This document shows, one piece after another, positions 53,820 through 62,035 of a DNA stretch of 64,000 nucleotides (positions within the stretch are counted from its first letter, which is position 1; each line of letters begins with the position of its first letter). Origin of the DNA: an uncultured Shimia sp. (GTDB lineage Bacteria > Pseudomonadota > Alphaproteobacteria > Rhodobacterales > Rhodobacteraceae); the NCBI RefSeq assembly GCF_947493595.1, contig NZ_CANLRL010000011.1, positions 20,558-84,557 on the forward strand, in the 5' to 3' direction. Both the position numbers and the translations under genes were made by a program. The notes under the pieces are model-generated. The model made no database searches. It worked only from the letters and a program-made list of their open reading frames with translations, and had not been told where the DNA came from.

Positions 53820-53852
53820 GGGCTGACCCTCGGGGCGTTCAGGCTGACCTAT
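53820..53852. promoter_or_regulatory. composite EPS promoter element, copy 2
   Basis: GGGCTGA...GTTCAG with CTGA-N12-TCAG at 53823-53842, then GCTGACCTAT. The GCTGAC repeats (53822 and 53843) lie 21 bases apart. Same element class as at 49028 and 58816. Confidence 0.55.
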
Positions 53853-53880
53853 TTCCAGAAAATTTGATGAAAACATTCCC

Positions 53881-53895
53881 TTAAGCTGAACTTAA
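53881..53895. promoter_or_regulatory. CtrA-type box upstream of algD
   Basis: TTAA-GCTGAAC-TTAA is an exact match to the alphaproteobacterial CtrA consensus TTAA-N7-TTAA. It ends 16 bases before the algD start, almost touching the ribosome site AGGAGGA at 53898-53904. Confidence 0.6.
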
Positions 53896-53911
53896 CCAGG
53901 AGGACAAGTTT

Positions 53912-55306
53912 ATGGAATACCGTAAGTTTTCGCCACAGGACGCAGAGATTGTCGTCCCAACGCCACGTCAAAAATCCAGCATCAGCGTTGTTGGTCTCGG
54001 CTATGTCGGCGCGGTTTCCACCGCCTGCCTGGCATCATTGGGTCATCGGGTGGTTGGGGTCGATTTGGATCAAACCAAAGTGGACCAAATTGGCCGTGGT
54101 CAAAGCCCGATCCACGAAGATCAACTCACCGAAATTTTGTCTGCCGGTGTTGAAGGCGGCTTGATCAGTGCAACAGATGATCTGCGCCAGGCGGTGATTG
54201 ACACGGATGTGACCTTTGTTTCCGTGGGAACACCAACAGCCGCAGATGGAGGGTGTGACTACAACTTCATCAAGCTTGCATCTGATGTGATGGCTCAGGG
54301 GCTACGCGACAAAGAGGGCTTTCATGTGTTTGCCATGCGCTGCTCCATCCCTCCAGGCACCACGATGAAGGTCATGGCGCCGATTTTGGAAGCGGTGTCC
54401 GGCAAGGTGGTGGGTCGCGATTTTGGCATCTGCTTCAACCCGGAGTTCCTGCGCGAAGGTGTGGCGATCGATGATTTCCACAACCCGCCCAAAACCGTGA
54501 TCGGGACCACTGATTTCGCCACAGCAGAGATCATGCGCCGGATCTATGCGCCGGTGGATGACAAGCCGATCCTGACAACCATCGAAGTCGCCGAGACCAT
54601 CAAATATGTCGACAACGTATGGCACGCCACCAAGGTCTGTTTTGCCAATGAAGTGGGGCGGTTGTGCAAACCTCTGGGGGTGGACAGCCACGCGGTGATG
54701 GACATCTTCACACAGGATCAGAAGCTCAACCTGTCGGCCTATTACCTGAAACCGGGCTTTGCCTATGGCGGCTCCTGCCTGCCAAAAGAGGTGCGCGCGG
54801 TGCAGCATGTGGCCAGCTCTTTGGGAGTGGATCTGCCCATGATCGGTGCGTTGGAACAGTCCAACACGGAGCAAATCCAACAAGCTGTGGAGATGGTTCA
54901 AAAAACCGGCGCCAAGCGGGTGGGCATTCTGGGCCTGGCTTTCAAACCGGGCACCGATGACCTGCGCGAGAGTCCTATTCTGGAGGCGATGGCAACGTTG
55001 CAACAACAAGGGGTCGAGCTGCTGGCCCATGATGAGGCCGTGACCAAAGACACCCCTCTGGACGGTCTGGCCAGCTACACCAAATACGGCAGCCAGGGTT
55101 TGGCGAGGTTGGCGGAAGGCCTTTCTGACATGCTGCGCGAAGATGTCGACACCGTCATGGCGGAGGCCGACGTGGTGATCGTCTGCCATGCCAATGACAC
55201 CTACCGAGAGGCCGTGCAGCGCCACAAAGATGTGCCCGTGGTGGATGTGGTGCGCCTGTTTGATGCCGCGCCGCAGGATCTCGCGATCAACGGCATCGGC
55301 TGGTGA
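53912..55306 (+). CDS. algD: GDP-mannose 6-dehydrogenase
   Basis: A 464-residue UDP-Glc/GDP-Man dehydrogenase family enzyme, oxidising GDP-mannose to GDP-mannuronate with 2 NAD+. GLGYVGAVSTACLASLGH dinucleotide motif, FVSVGTPTAADGG, CFNPEFLREG, and the catalytic Cys in YGGSCLPKEV are all present. The full set of residues suggests an active enzyme. An N-terminal extension of about 22 residues precedes the Rossmann motif. It has its own promoter region with a CtrA box and the shared EPS element. Confidence 0.92.
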   Translation: MEYRKFSPQDAEIVVPTPRQKSSISVVGLGYVGAVSTACLASLGHRVVGVDLDQTKVDQIGRGQSPIHEDQLTEILSAGVEGGLISATDDLRQAVIDTDVTFVSVGTPTAADGGCDYNFIKLASDVMAQGLRDKEGFHVFAMRCSIPPGTTMKVMAPILEAVSGKVVGRDFGICFNPEFLREGVAIDDFHNPPKTVIGTTDFATAEIMRRIYAPVDDKPILTTIEVAETIKYVDNVWHATKVCFANEVGRLCKPLGVDSHAVMDIFTQDQKLNLSAYYLKPGFAYGGSCLPKEVRAVQHVASSLGVDLPMIGALEQSNTEQIQQAVEMVQKTGAKRVGILGLAFKPGTDDLRESPILEAMATLQQQGVELLAHDEAVTKDTPLDGLASYTKYGSQGLARLAEGLSDMLREDVDTVMAEADVVIVCHANDTYREAVQRHKDVPVVDVVRLFDAAPQDLAINGIGW

Positions 55307-55350
55307 TCGGTCGAAATCTCAATCTTTTCAGTCAAATGTGAGGACACAAC

Positions 55351-57966
55351 ATGCCCCCAAGCAACCTAAACCTTATCAGCGGAACCGGCCTGTCCGACTT
55401 GCTGGACGGCTCTGGCGCAGCAGACCTGATCATCGGGTTGTCGGGGGATGACAGCCTCACTGGAGGCGCAGGCAATGATGCGCTTCACGGCGACTATGAA
55501 CAGGACAACCTCTTAGAAGGCACCGGCGGGGCTACCGGGTTCACCGACTATGCCAATAGCGGAAACTGGACTGTCTCGGCGTTGGATGGCGGTCATCAAC
55601 AGATGAGCCAAACCATCACCACCGAGGCGGGGGGTGTCTACAATTTGTCTTTTGACTTGGCGGCAAACTTCGCAGCGGGACAGCCCGGCGCCACCGTCGA
55701 AGTGCTTATCAACGGTGCGATAGTAGGGACGTATTCCACAGAAAGTGGTGCCTACAACGCCTTTGACACAAGCTTCACCGCGATTGGTGGCGAAACCGAG
55801 ATCACCTTGCGCTCGATTGATGGTCCCAGTTCCGGTCCTCCGATAGATACATCCGGCCCAATTTTCCACTACGCACGCGAGATGCAGATTGGCGGGCAAA
55901 CCGTCGAAGTGGCGGCTTTTGCAGACGGGCAGGCCAATCTCTATCAAGTTTTGAACGGCACTTTGCACGTGTTTGACGTGGAGACGCAGACCTATGAGAT
56001 GGCCGGTGCGGCGGGCACCGTGAACGTGAACTCCATGGGCTACAATGCGCAGGACGATTTGCTGTATGCCATCGCCGTTGGCACTGGCGTGGACAGTCTT
56101 GGCAATGCGGTTCAGCGGTCTGATCTGATTATGTTGGATGCAGAAGGCAACAGCTACCGGATTGGTGAAACGCCTTATCGGTCCTGGACTGGCGATTTTG
56201 ATGACCAGGGCAATCTGTGGTCGTTTCAATCCAGCATGGATCGGATTGCGGTGATTGATGTCGATCAGCTGGATGCCAATGGAAACCCGCAGGTGACCGT
56301 GCACAAGCTTCCCAGCGTACTTGTGACTCACCGTGTGTACGACGTGGCTTTCGACGCCAATACCCAAAGCTTCTACGGTGTGGCCCGCCCGCCATCTGAA
56401 GGGGCCGATACCATTCTTTTGGTTGTTGATATCTCCAGCGGGTCACCGGAATTCACCTTGGTGCCTGTGACCTCGACTGTGGTGGATGGTGTCACGCTAG
56501 ATGGCGTGCCAGCCGTGACTTTTGGGGCGGCGATCATGGACGCGGACGGCAATCTGTTTGTTGGTGGCAACTCCGGTGATCACGATATGAACAATGCCAC
56601 GGGCAACAGCGGTGGCATCTATCAGGTGGTGATCGACCCGGCGACGGGCGAGGCGAGTCTGGTGTTGCTGACCGAAGCACCAAGTTCTTACTCCAACGAT
56701 GGCGCGGCCGATCCCACTGCGGAAAGTCCGTTTGTGGAGGTTGATCTTTCATCTTCCGTCTTGATCCGTGACTTGAGCCTGGTTGCGACCACCGAAGGAG
56801 AATTGAGTTATGACGACGTGATCGAAGGCAATGGCGGCAATGACACTTTGGCGGGAGGCATTGGCGAGGATGACCTGATTGGCGGCGGACTCGGCGACAC
56901 GCTAATGGGCGGCGATGGTGATGATTATCTGCACGGCGGCGCTGGGGCGGATGGCAACAGCACCATTGTGTCTCACTATGACAGTGATGGCCTGCGCCAC
57001 GACCAATTTGGCAACCCCTTGCCGGAAAACGATGACTTTTTGCTTGGCGGTGAAGGCAGCGACACGCTGGAAGGCTCTGCAGGGCATGACACATTGGACG
57101 GCGGCGAGGCTTCTGACGTTCTGAGCGGGGGATCGGGGTCTGACATGCTCTTTGGCAGCGCTGGTGACGATACGCTGTCAGGTGGTGGGCAAGACGATGT
57201 GCTGTCAGGAGGCAGCGGTGCAGATATCTTGCGCGGTGGCTCTGGCGACGATGATCTCTCTGGCGGTTCCGGTGAAGATCAGCTTGAAGGCGGCTCTGGC
57301 AATGACAGCTTGTCCGGCGGTGAAGGCGCCGATGAGCTGACCGGTGGCAGCGGCAACGATGTACTCGACGGAGGTGATGGTGTCGACCAGTTGGTTGGCG
57401 GGTCTGGACATGATGTGCTCACCGGTAGCGCAGGCGATGACAGCCTATCGGGCGGTTCCGGTGATGACGTTTTGGATGGCGGGCTAGGAAGCGACAACCT
57501 GCGTGGCGGGGTCAATAATGATGAGTTGATCGGCGGCGAGGGCAGGGACAGCTTACGCGGCGACAGCGGCAATGATGTGCTGTTTGGTGGTGCCGATCGA
57601 GACTATCTCAGTGGTGGATCAGGCAATGACACGCTGGATGGCGGCGCGGCTGCGGATCGCTTGTATCTGGGGGCAGGCAGCGATGTGGCCTCTGGTGGCA
57701 CTGGCGCGGATAGGTTCATTTTCCGCAACGACGATCTGGATGGGGCACAGGACAATCTTCTGGATTACTCGGTTGCTGAAGGAGACCGTCTGGACCTGCG
57801 CCGCTTGGATCTGGGTGGCAATGAGAGTGAATACGCAGCCTGGTTTGGCAGCCATGTCAGCGTCAGTGGTGATGATGTTGCCATACAGTTTGGAAACAGC
57901 ACGACGCTTATTATGCATGACACTGCGGATGACTTTGCTCTGCTCTACGATAGCTTTGTATTCTAA
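55351..57966 (+). CDS. large RTX protein with jelly-roll-like and propeller-like domains
   Basis: An 871-residue acidic secreted protein candidate without a Sec signal. Domain order: short RTX-like start (about 10-55, SGLSGDDSLTGGAGNDALHG-like); a beta-sandwich or carbohydrate-binding-like region (about 60-165, TITTEAGGVYNLSFDLAANF); a propeller-like region (about 170-480, repeating blocks such as DRIAVIDVDQLDANGNPQVT and GDFDDQGNLWSFQSS); then some 25-30 RTX nonapeptides (GGxGxDxLx, about 490-790); and a C-terminal tail ending ALLYDSFVF, a type-I-secretion-like end. Ca2+ binding and T1SS export follow from family. No T1SS genes are visible nearby. Likely an EPS-associated surface protein. 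Confidence 0.82.
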   Translation: MPPSNLNLISGTGLSDLLDGSGAADLIIGLSGDDSLTGGAGNDALHGDYEQDNLLEGTGGATGFTDYANSGNWTVSALDGGHQQMSQTITTEAGGVYNLSFDLAANFAAGQPGATVEVLINGAIVGTYSTESGAYNAFDTSFTAIGGETEITLRSIDGPSSGPPIDTSGPIFHYAREMQIGGQTVEVAAFADGQANLYQVLNGTLHVFDVETQTYEMAGAAGTVNVNSMGYNAQDDLLYAIAVGTGVDSLGNAVQRSDLIMLDAEGNSYRIGETPYRSWTGDFDDQGNLWSFQSSMDRIAVIDVDQLDANGNPQVTVHKLPSVLVTHRVYDVAFDANTQSFYGVARPPSEGADTILLVVDISSGSPEFTLVPVTSTVVDGVTLDGVPAVTFGAAIMDADGNLFVGGNSGDHDMNNATGNSGGIYQVVIDPATGEASLVLLTEAPSSYSNDGAADPTAESPFVEVDLSSSVLIRDLSLVATTEGELSYDDVIEGNGGNDTLAGGIGEDDLIGGGLGDTLMGGDGDDYLHGGAGADGNSTIVSHYDSDGLRHDQFGNPLPENDDFLLGGEGSDTLEGSAGHDTLDGGEASDVLSGGSGSDMLFGSAGDDTLSGGGQDDVLSGGSGADILRGGSGDDDLSGGSGEDQLEGGSGNDSLSGGEGADELTGGSGNDVLDGGDGVDQLVGGSGHDVLTGSAGDDSLSGGSGDDVLDGGLGSDNLRGGVNNDELIGGEGRDSLRGDSGNDVLFGGADRDYLSGGSGNDTLDGGAAADRLYLGAGSDVASGGTGADRFIFRNDDLDGAQDNLLDYSVAEGDRLDLRRLDLGGNESEYAAWFGSHVSVSGDDVAIQFGNSTTLIMHDTADDFALLYDSFVF

Positions 57967-57977
57967 CGAAACGACAC

Positions 57978-58006
57978 AGAGGCGGGCTTATTCAAAGCCT
58001 GCCTCT
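57978..58006. terminator. bidirectional terminator
   Basis: AGAGGCGGGCTT / AAGCCTGCCTCT (one G-U pair), 5-base loop, followed by TTTT on the plus strand, between the convergent RTX and response-regulator genes. It overlaps the regulator's stop codon. Confidence 0.85.
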
Positions 58007-58704
58007 TTTGCGATTAAAGCCGCCTGTGTGCGGTTTTTTGCGTTGAGCTTTTTACACAACGTGCGCACGTGCAGTTTAATGGTCACTTCCTGTAGGTCCA
58101 GCTCACGCGCGATTTCCTTGTTGGAGTGACCTTTGCAAAGACCTGAAAGCACCTGCTTCTCGCGTTGGCTCAGCTGCTTCTCAAAATCGCTTTCTTCCGC
58201 TTCTCCACCCGCCGCCAGCACGCTGGCCGGCACAAAAGTTTCCCCTGCAATCATGAACCGCACCGCATTGACCAAAGATTTGGCGCCCATGGTTTTTGGC
58301 AAGAAGCCAATGGCCCCGGCTTCCAGCGCATCTTGGGCCACTTTGTTGGGGGCGGTGCCGCTGACAATGGCAAAGGCCTGATCCGGATAGGCGGCAACCG
58401 CGTCGGTCAGCCCCTGCAAGCCGTTCATGCCCGGCATGCTGAAGTCCAGCAGCACCAAATCAAACGGTCCTTTTTGTTCCAGAAGTTTCATGGCCTCGAA
58501 ATAATCTGATCCGGCCACGACTGCGGCGCGGCCTTCGGTGGTGAGATAGGCGGAGATGGTTTCGCGCACCATCCCGTGGTCATCGGCTAACAAAATACGC
58601 ATGGATACAGGACGTCCTACTCTTGGGTTCTGGGAGGACCCTACGAGGCCCTGCGCGTGTAAACCAGTCGTGACACCCTGACTTTGCTGTAAATCTTGCG
58701 ACAT
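57988..58704 (-). CDS. LuxR/NarL-family response regulator
   Basis: A 238-residue regulator. About 34 residues precede the REC domain (MRILLADDHGMVRE; phospho-acceptor Asp87 in VLLDFSMPGMNG), and the C-terminal LuxR HTH reads QLSQREKQVLSGLCKGHSNKEIARELDLQEVTIKLHVRTLCKKL. Start ATG 58704 has AAAGGAG; ATG 58602 (MRILLADDH) would give just the two domains. Divergent from the SUOX-like and hybrid kinase genes, which suggests it is their partner. It may bind the shared element found before alg44, algD and the kinase operon. Confidence 0.9.
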   Translation of the reverse strand: MSQDLQQSQGVTTGLHAQGLVGSSQNPRVGRPVSMRILLADDHGMVRETISAYLTTEGRAAVVAGSDYFEAMKLLEQKGPFDLVLLDFSMPGMNGLQGLTDAVAAYPDQAFAIVSGTAPNKVAQDALEAGAIGFLPKTMGAKSLVNAVRFMIAGETFVPASVLAAGGEAEESDFEKQLSQREKQVLSGLCKGHSNKEIARELDLQEVTIKLHVRTLCKKLNAKNRTQAALIAKEAGFE

Positions 58705-58815
58705 ACCGAACTCCTTTAAAACCATGTGTCCTGGCGTGCTGATCACAGCATCAACAGGATAACTTCAGGTAAATTCGCATAGTTTTCACAAAACCTATTG
58801 GTGCATCAGATGACC

Positions 58816-58856
58816 GCTGACCGGCGAAGGGTCAGGCTGACTATACCAAAGGTTAG
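58816..58856. promoter_or_regulatory. composite EPS promoter element, copy 3
   Basis: CTGA-N11-TCAG (58817-58835), then GCTGAC and CTATACCAAAGGTTAG (58841-58856). The last block is, in reverse complement, CTAACCTTTGGTATAG, matching the alg44 copy in 14 of 16 bases. Confidence 0.55.
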
Positions 58857-58937
58857 TTGCCTAGCCTCATGCCCAGACACGCGCCTCGCCGCTGCATGCC
58901 ACAAAGAGACACCCCAACCTAGTTTTCGGAGTGTCCC

Positions 58938-59459
58938 ATGCAACGTTTCAAGAAACTGCTCGCCGCCCCCACCACGCCAAGCTTTCTGACTGGCATCATT
59001 TTGGCTGCGATGGTGGCCTCGCAAGCCATGGCTGACACGTTGCTGACGGTCAGCGGTGATGTCTCGGAGACCGATGCGGGCGCAAAATGGCAATTTGAAG
59101 AAAGCGACCTGCGCGCCCTGCCAAAGGTGCAGTTTGAGACAGACACCATCTGGACTGAAGGAACCCAGGTTTTTGAAGGCGTATCCTTGTCCGCACTTCT
59201 CACCCATGTGGGTGCCAGCAACGGCAATTTACTGGCCACAGCTGCGAACGATTACACCGTTTCGATCCCGACTTCTGATGCGGTGGAGAATGGCCCGATG
59301 ATTGCCTATTTGCGCAACGGTGAAAAAATGTCCTTGCGTGACAAGGGACCATTGTGGATCGTTTACCCATTCGCAGGCAACGCCGCTTATAAAACAGAAG
59401 AGTATTATTCCCGCAGTATCTGGCAGCTCGATCGCATTGAGGTGGTTGCCAATGAGTAA
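58938..59459 (+). CDS. periplasmic SUOX-fold (molybdopterin-binding-domain-like) protein
   Basis: A 173-residue protein with a signal peptide (1-32, ending ASQAMA). The rest resembles the oxidoreductase molybdopterin-binding (SUOX) fold: FEESDLRALPKVQFETDT, FEGVSLSALLTHVG, DYTVSIPTSD, YLRNGEKMSLRDKGPLWIVYPF. The usual catalytic Cys in the R-C-V-E region is not seen, so it probably does not carry active Moco. Located directly before a hybrid kinase, a role as periplasmic sensor partner is likely. Confidence 0.72.
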   Translation: MQRFKKLLAAPTTPSFLTGIILAAMVASQAMADTLLTVSGDVSETDAGAKWQFEESDLRALPKVQFETDTIWTEGTQVFEGVSLSALLTHVGASNGNLLATAANDYTVSIPTSDAVENGPMIAYLRNGEKMSLRDKGPLWIVYPFAGNAAYKTEEYYSRSIWQLDRIEVVANE

Positions 59460-59495
59460 TTTGAGGCCACCATCCCGCGCATCAGGCACCTTCTT

Positions 59496-61985
59496 ATGAA
59501 TGGCAGATGGCCATTTGTCCTCTTCGCAGGCTTGCTTTTGGCAAGCTTGCTTTTGGTTGGTGGACTGGGGCGGACGGTGTTCTCGGATTTGAGAGTTCTT
59601 TCCACGGCGCAAAACGATGACGTCAGCTGGACAATGTCCCAGTTGGAAGTGGAATTGCTCAGGCTGCAAACCGCAGTGTTGTCAGCGCAGGCGGATGAAA
59701 CCGCTGGGCTTGGCGAAGTCCGCAAACGCTTTGATATTTTCTACAGCCGCATCACCACCATCCGTCAAAGCAGCTTTTTTGCCCCATTGGCACAAGAGGC
59801 GACAATTGCGGGCAGCACCGCCGCCGCCGCGGCGTTTTTGGATCGCAGCATCCCCTTTGTCGACGGGGCCGATGATGATCTGCGCGGGCATTTACCAGAG
59901 ATACTGGCTGAGATTGATGGGTTGCGGCCAAAGGTTCGGGCCTTGGCGCTGGCGGGCGTGGAGCATTTCACAACGCAGGAAACCGCAGACCGCGATCGGT
60001 TGTCGGTTACCCTGCAACGGCTCGCCTACGGCTTGACCGCACTGATTGCGGTGTTGTTTCTGGCTTTGGCCAGCTTGATCCAACTGTACCGGCAAGGGCA
60101 ACGGGCGTCGCAAAACAGAGAGCAGGCGAGGGCACGGTTTGAAGCTGTTGTCTCGTCATCGTTGAATGCGGTTCTGGTCGCAGATACGCAGGGCCATGTT
60201 GTGGAATTCAACGGCGCGGCGGAAACTGTGTTTGGCTACACGCGTGATGAGGCGCTGGGCGCGGATATGGCAGAGCTGATTGTGCCGGAAGAGCTGCGGG
60301 AGGCGCACCGCGCTGGGCTAAAGCGGTTTGTTGAAACCGGTGAGCGCAGGGTTATCGGGGCTGGCCGCGTGCGCCTGAAAGGGATGCGCAAAGGTGGCGA
60401 AGTCTTCCCGGTGGAACTGTCAATCTCGGTGTCGGAGGCCAGCGGTGAGACTGTGTTTGTGTCCTTTCTGCGTGACATCACCAAGGAGCTGAAGGCCGAA
60501 GAGGATCTGAAAGACGCGCTTGAAAAGGCGCAGGTTGGCGAAAAGGCAAAATCCAACCTGCTGACCGTCATGAGCCATGAAATGCGCACACCGCTGAACG
60601 GCATATTGGGGTCGTTGGAATTGATGGATCAATCAAACCTGAGTGACGCGCAAAAGCGGCACCTGGCGTCGATTGGCATTTCCGGTGAGTTGCTGTTGTC
60701 TCATGTGAACGATGTGCTGGATTTGTCCGCTCTGACGTCTGAGGCCGAGGCCCCGAAACACGCGCCCTTTAATCTCAAGGATTTGGTTCAAGACGTGGTG
60801 AACAGCCTGCAAAGCAACGCTTCCAAGCACGCAAACGCGCTTTCTGTAGACTTCCTGACGGAGGATCTGCAAACCGTGAACGGGGATCGCAGTTCCTTGC
60901 AGCGCTGCTTGGTGAACTTGGTTGGCAACGCGTTGAAGTTCACGCGTGATGGCCGTGTCTCGATTGAAATAGAACGTCTTGCCTCGGGCGATGTGGTAGA
61001 GTTTCGTGTGGCGGACACCGGGGTGGGCATCGCGCCAGAAAACCTCAGCCGAATTTTTGAAGAGTTTGTCACGATCGACACGGCCTTTGATCGGGAGAAC
61101 TCAGGCACCGGCCTTGGGTTGGCGATCACCAAACGCCTGATTGAGCGCAACGGCGGGGAACTGGAGGCCGACAGCTTGTTGGGCGAAGGCAGCCTGTTCA
61201 CGTTCCGTTTGCCGCTGCCACTCACGACGGATGTGGCGGACCTTCAAACGCATTCATCCGCGCATTCCTTACCGGATTTGCCTGCTGGTTTTCGGGCTTT
61301 GGTGGTGGATGACAACGACATCAACCGCGAAATCCTCACAGACATTGTGCGCGACCTAGGGGGAGTGACACAGGAGACCAGCAACGGATTTGAGGCCATT
61401 GCGATATGTGAGGCTGCGGATTTTGATGTTTTGCTTTTGGATATCAGCATGCCGGGCATCGACGGGTTGGAAACGCTGAAACGCATCAGAAAGGGCGCCT
61501 CACCAAATGTCGCGACGCCGGCCGTGGCGGTCACGGCACATGCGGCTCCAAAGGATCATGAGGCCATTCTGGCACAAGACTTTCAGACGTTGATCCTCAA
61601 GCCGGTACGGCGGGCCGCGATCCAAGGCGCTCTGGCTGACGTGTTTGGTGTGCGAGACAGTGGGGCGGAATTCACCGATACGACGCAGGACGCTCCAGAA
61701 TTTCTCAAGCAGTTTGGTCTCGAGCGTTACACCGAAGCCGTGCGGGAAACCCAGGGCGAGATCTCACAACTCCTGACCGGGAAGCAGGTTACTGATCCGT
61801 TGACGGAAGCGGACCGAGAAGAAGCGCACCGTTTGTCCGGGTCTGCCGCCGTATTGGGGTGGATGGACCTCTGGAGCGCGTTGCAAGCGGTGCAAAACGC
61901 GCCTGAAGACCACTGGGATGAACATCTCCTCCTCTTGCAGGCTGAATTTGATCGTGTGTTCCCGGATCAAATGCGCCAGCCTTAA
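59496..61985 (+). CDS. hybrid histidine kinase with PAS, receiver and HPt
   Basis: An 829-residue sensor kinase. TM1 about 7-24, periplasmic region about 25-175, TM2 about 178-198, PAS about 213-330 (FEAVVSSSLNAVLVADTQG, VFGYTRDEALG), HisKA with His361 (VMSHEMRTPLNG), HATPase (CLVNLVGNALKF, SGTGLGLAITKRL), REC about 600-715 with Asp649 (LLLDISMPGIDG), and a C-terminal HPt with His778 (AHRLSGSAAVLG). The full His-Asp-His chain ends at HPt, ready to feed a separate response regulator; the LuxR-type regulator on the opposite strand is the obvious candidate. The ribosome site is weak. Confidence 0.92.
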   Translation: MNGRWPFVLFAGLLLASLLLVGGLGRTVFSDLRVLSTAQNDDVSWTMSQLEVELLRLQTAVLSAQADETAGLGEVRKRFDIFYSRITTIRQSSFFAPLAQEATIAGSTAAAAAFLDRSIPFVDGADDDLRGHLPEILAEIDGLRPKVRALALAGVEHFTTQETADRDRLSVTLQRLAYGLTALIAVLFLALASLIQLYRQGQRASQNREQARARFEAVVSSSLNAVLVADTQGHVVEFNGAAETVFGYTRDEALGADMAELIVPEELREAHRAGLKRFVETGERRVIGAGRVRLKGMRKGGEVFPVELSISVSEASGETVFVSFLRDITKELKAEEDLKDALEKAQVGEKAKSNLLTVMSHEMRTPLNGILGSLELMDQSNLSDAQKRHLASIGISGELLLSHVNDVLDLSALTSEAEAPKHAPFNLKDLVQDVVNSLQSNASKHANALSVDFLTEDLQTVNGDRSSLQRCLVNLVGNALKFTRDGRVSIEIERLASGDVVEFRVADTGVGIAPENLSRIFEEFVTIDTAFDRENSGTGLGLAITKRLIERNGGELEADSLLGEGSLFTFRLPLPLTTDVADLQTHSSAHSLPDLPAGFRALVVDDNDINREILTDIVRDLGGVTQETSNGFEAIAICEAADFDVLLLDISMPGIDGLETLKRIRKGASPNVATPAVAVTAHAAPKDHEAILAQDFQTLILKPVRRAAIQGALADVFGVRDSGAEFTDTTQDAPEFLKQFGLERYTEAVRETQGEISQLLTGKQVTDPLTEADREEAHRLSGSAAVLGWMDLWSALQAVQNAPEDHWDEHLLLLQAEFDRVFPDQMRQP

Positions 61986-61995
61986 AACGCAAAAC

Positions 61996-62012
61996 GGGCG
62001 CGGAATGCGCCC
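61996..62012. terminator. terminator between convergent genes
   Basis: GGGCGC-GGAAT-GCGCCC, a 6-bp GC stem with A-rich and T-rich flanks (AAAAC before, ATTTG after), directly after the kinase stop codon and before the convergent Sel1-like gene. Confidence 0.65.
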
Positions 62013-62035
62013 ATTTGAGTGTGTCTGCGACGGGG

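Noticed and set aside
57050..57720. Dense short DNA repeats resembling a repeat array or CRISPR
   Set aside because: They are codons for RTX nonapeptides (GGxGxDxLx) in an open gene, with no spacers.
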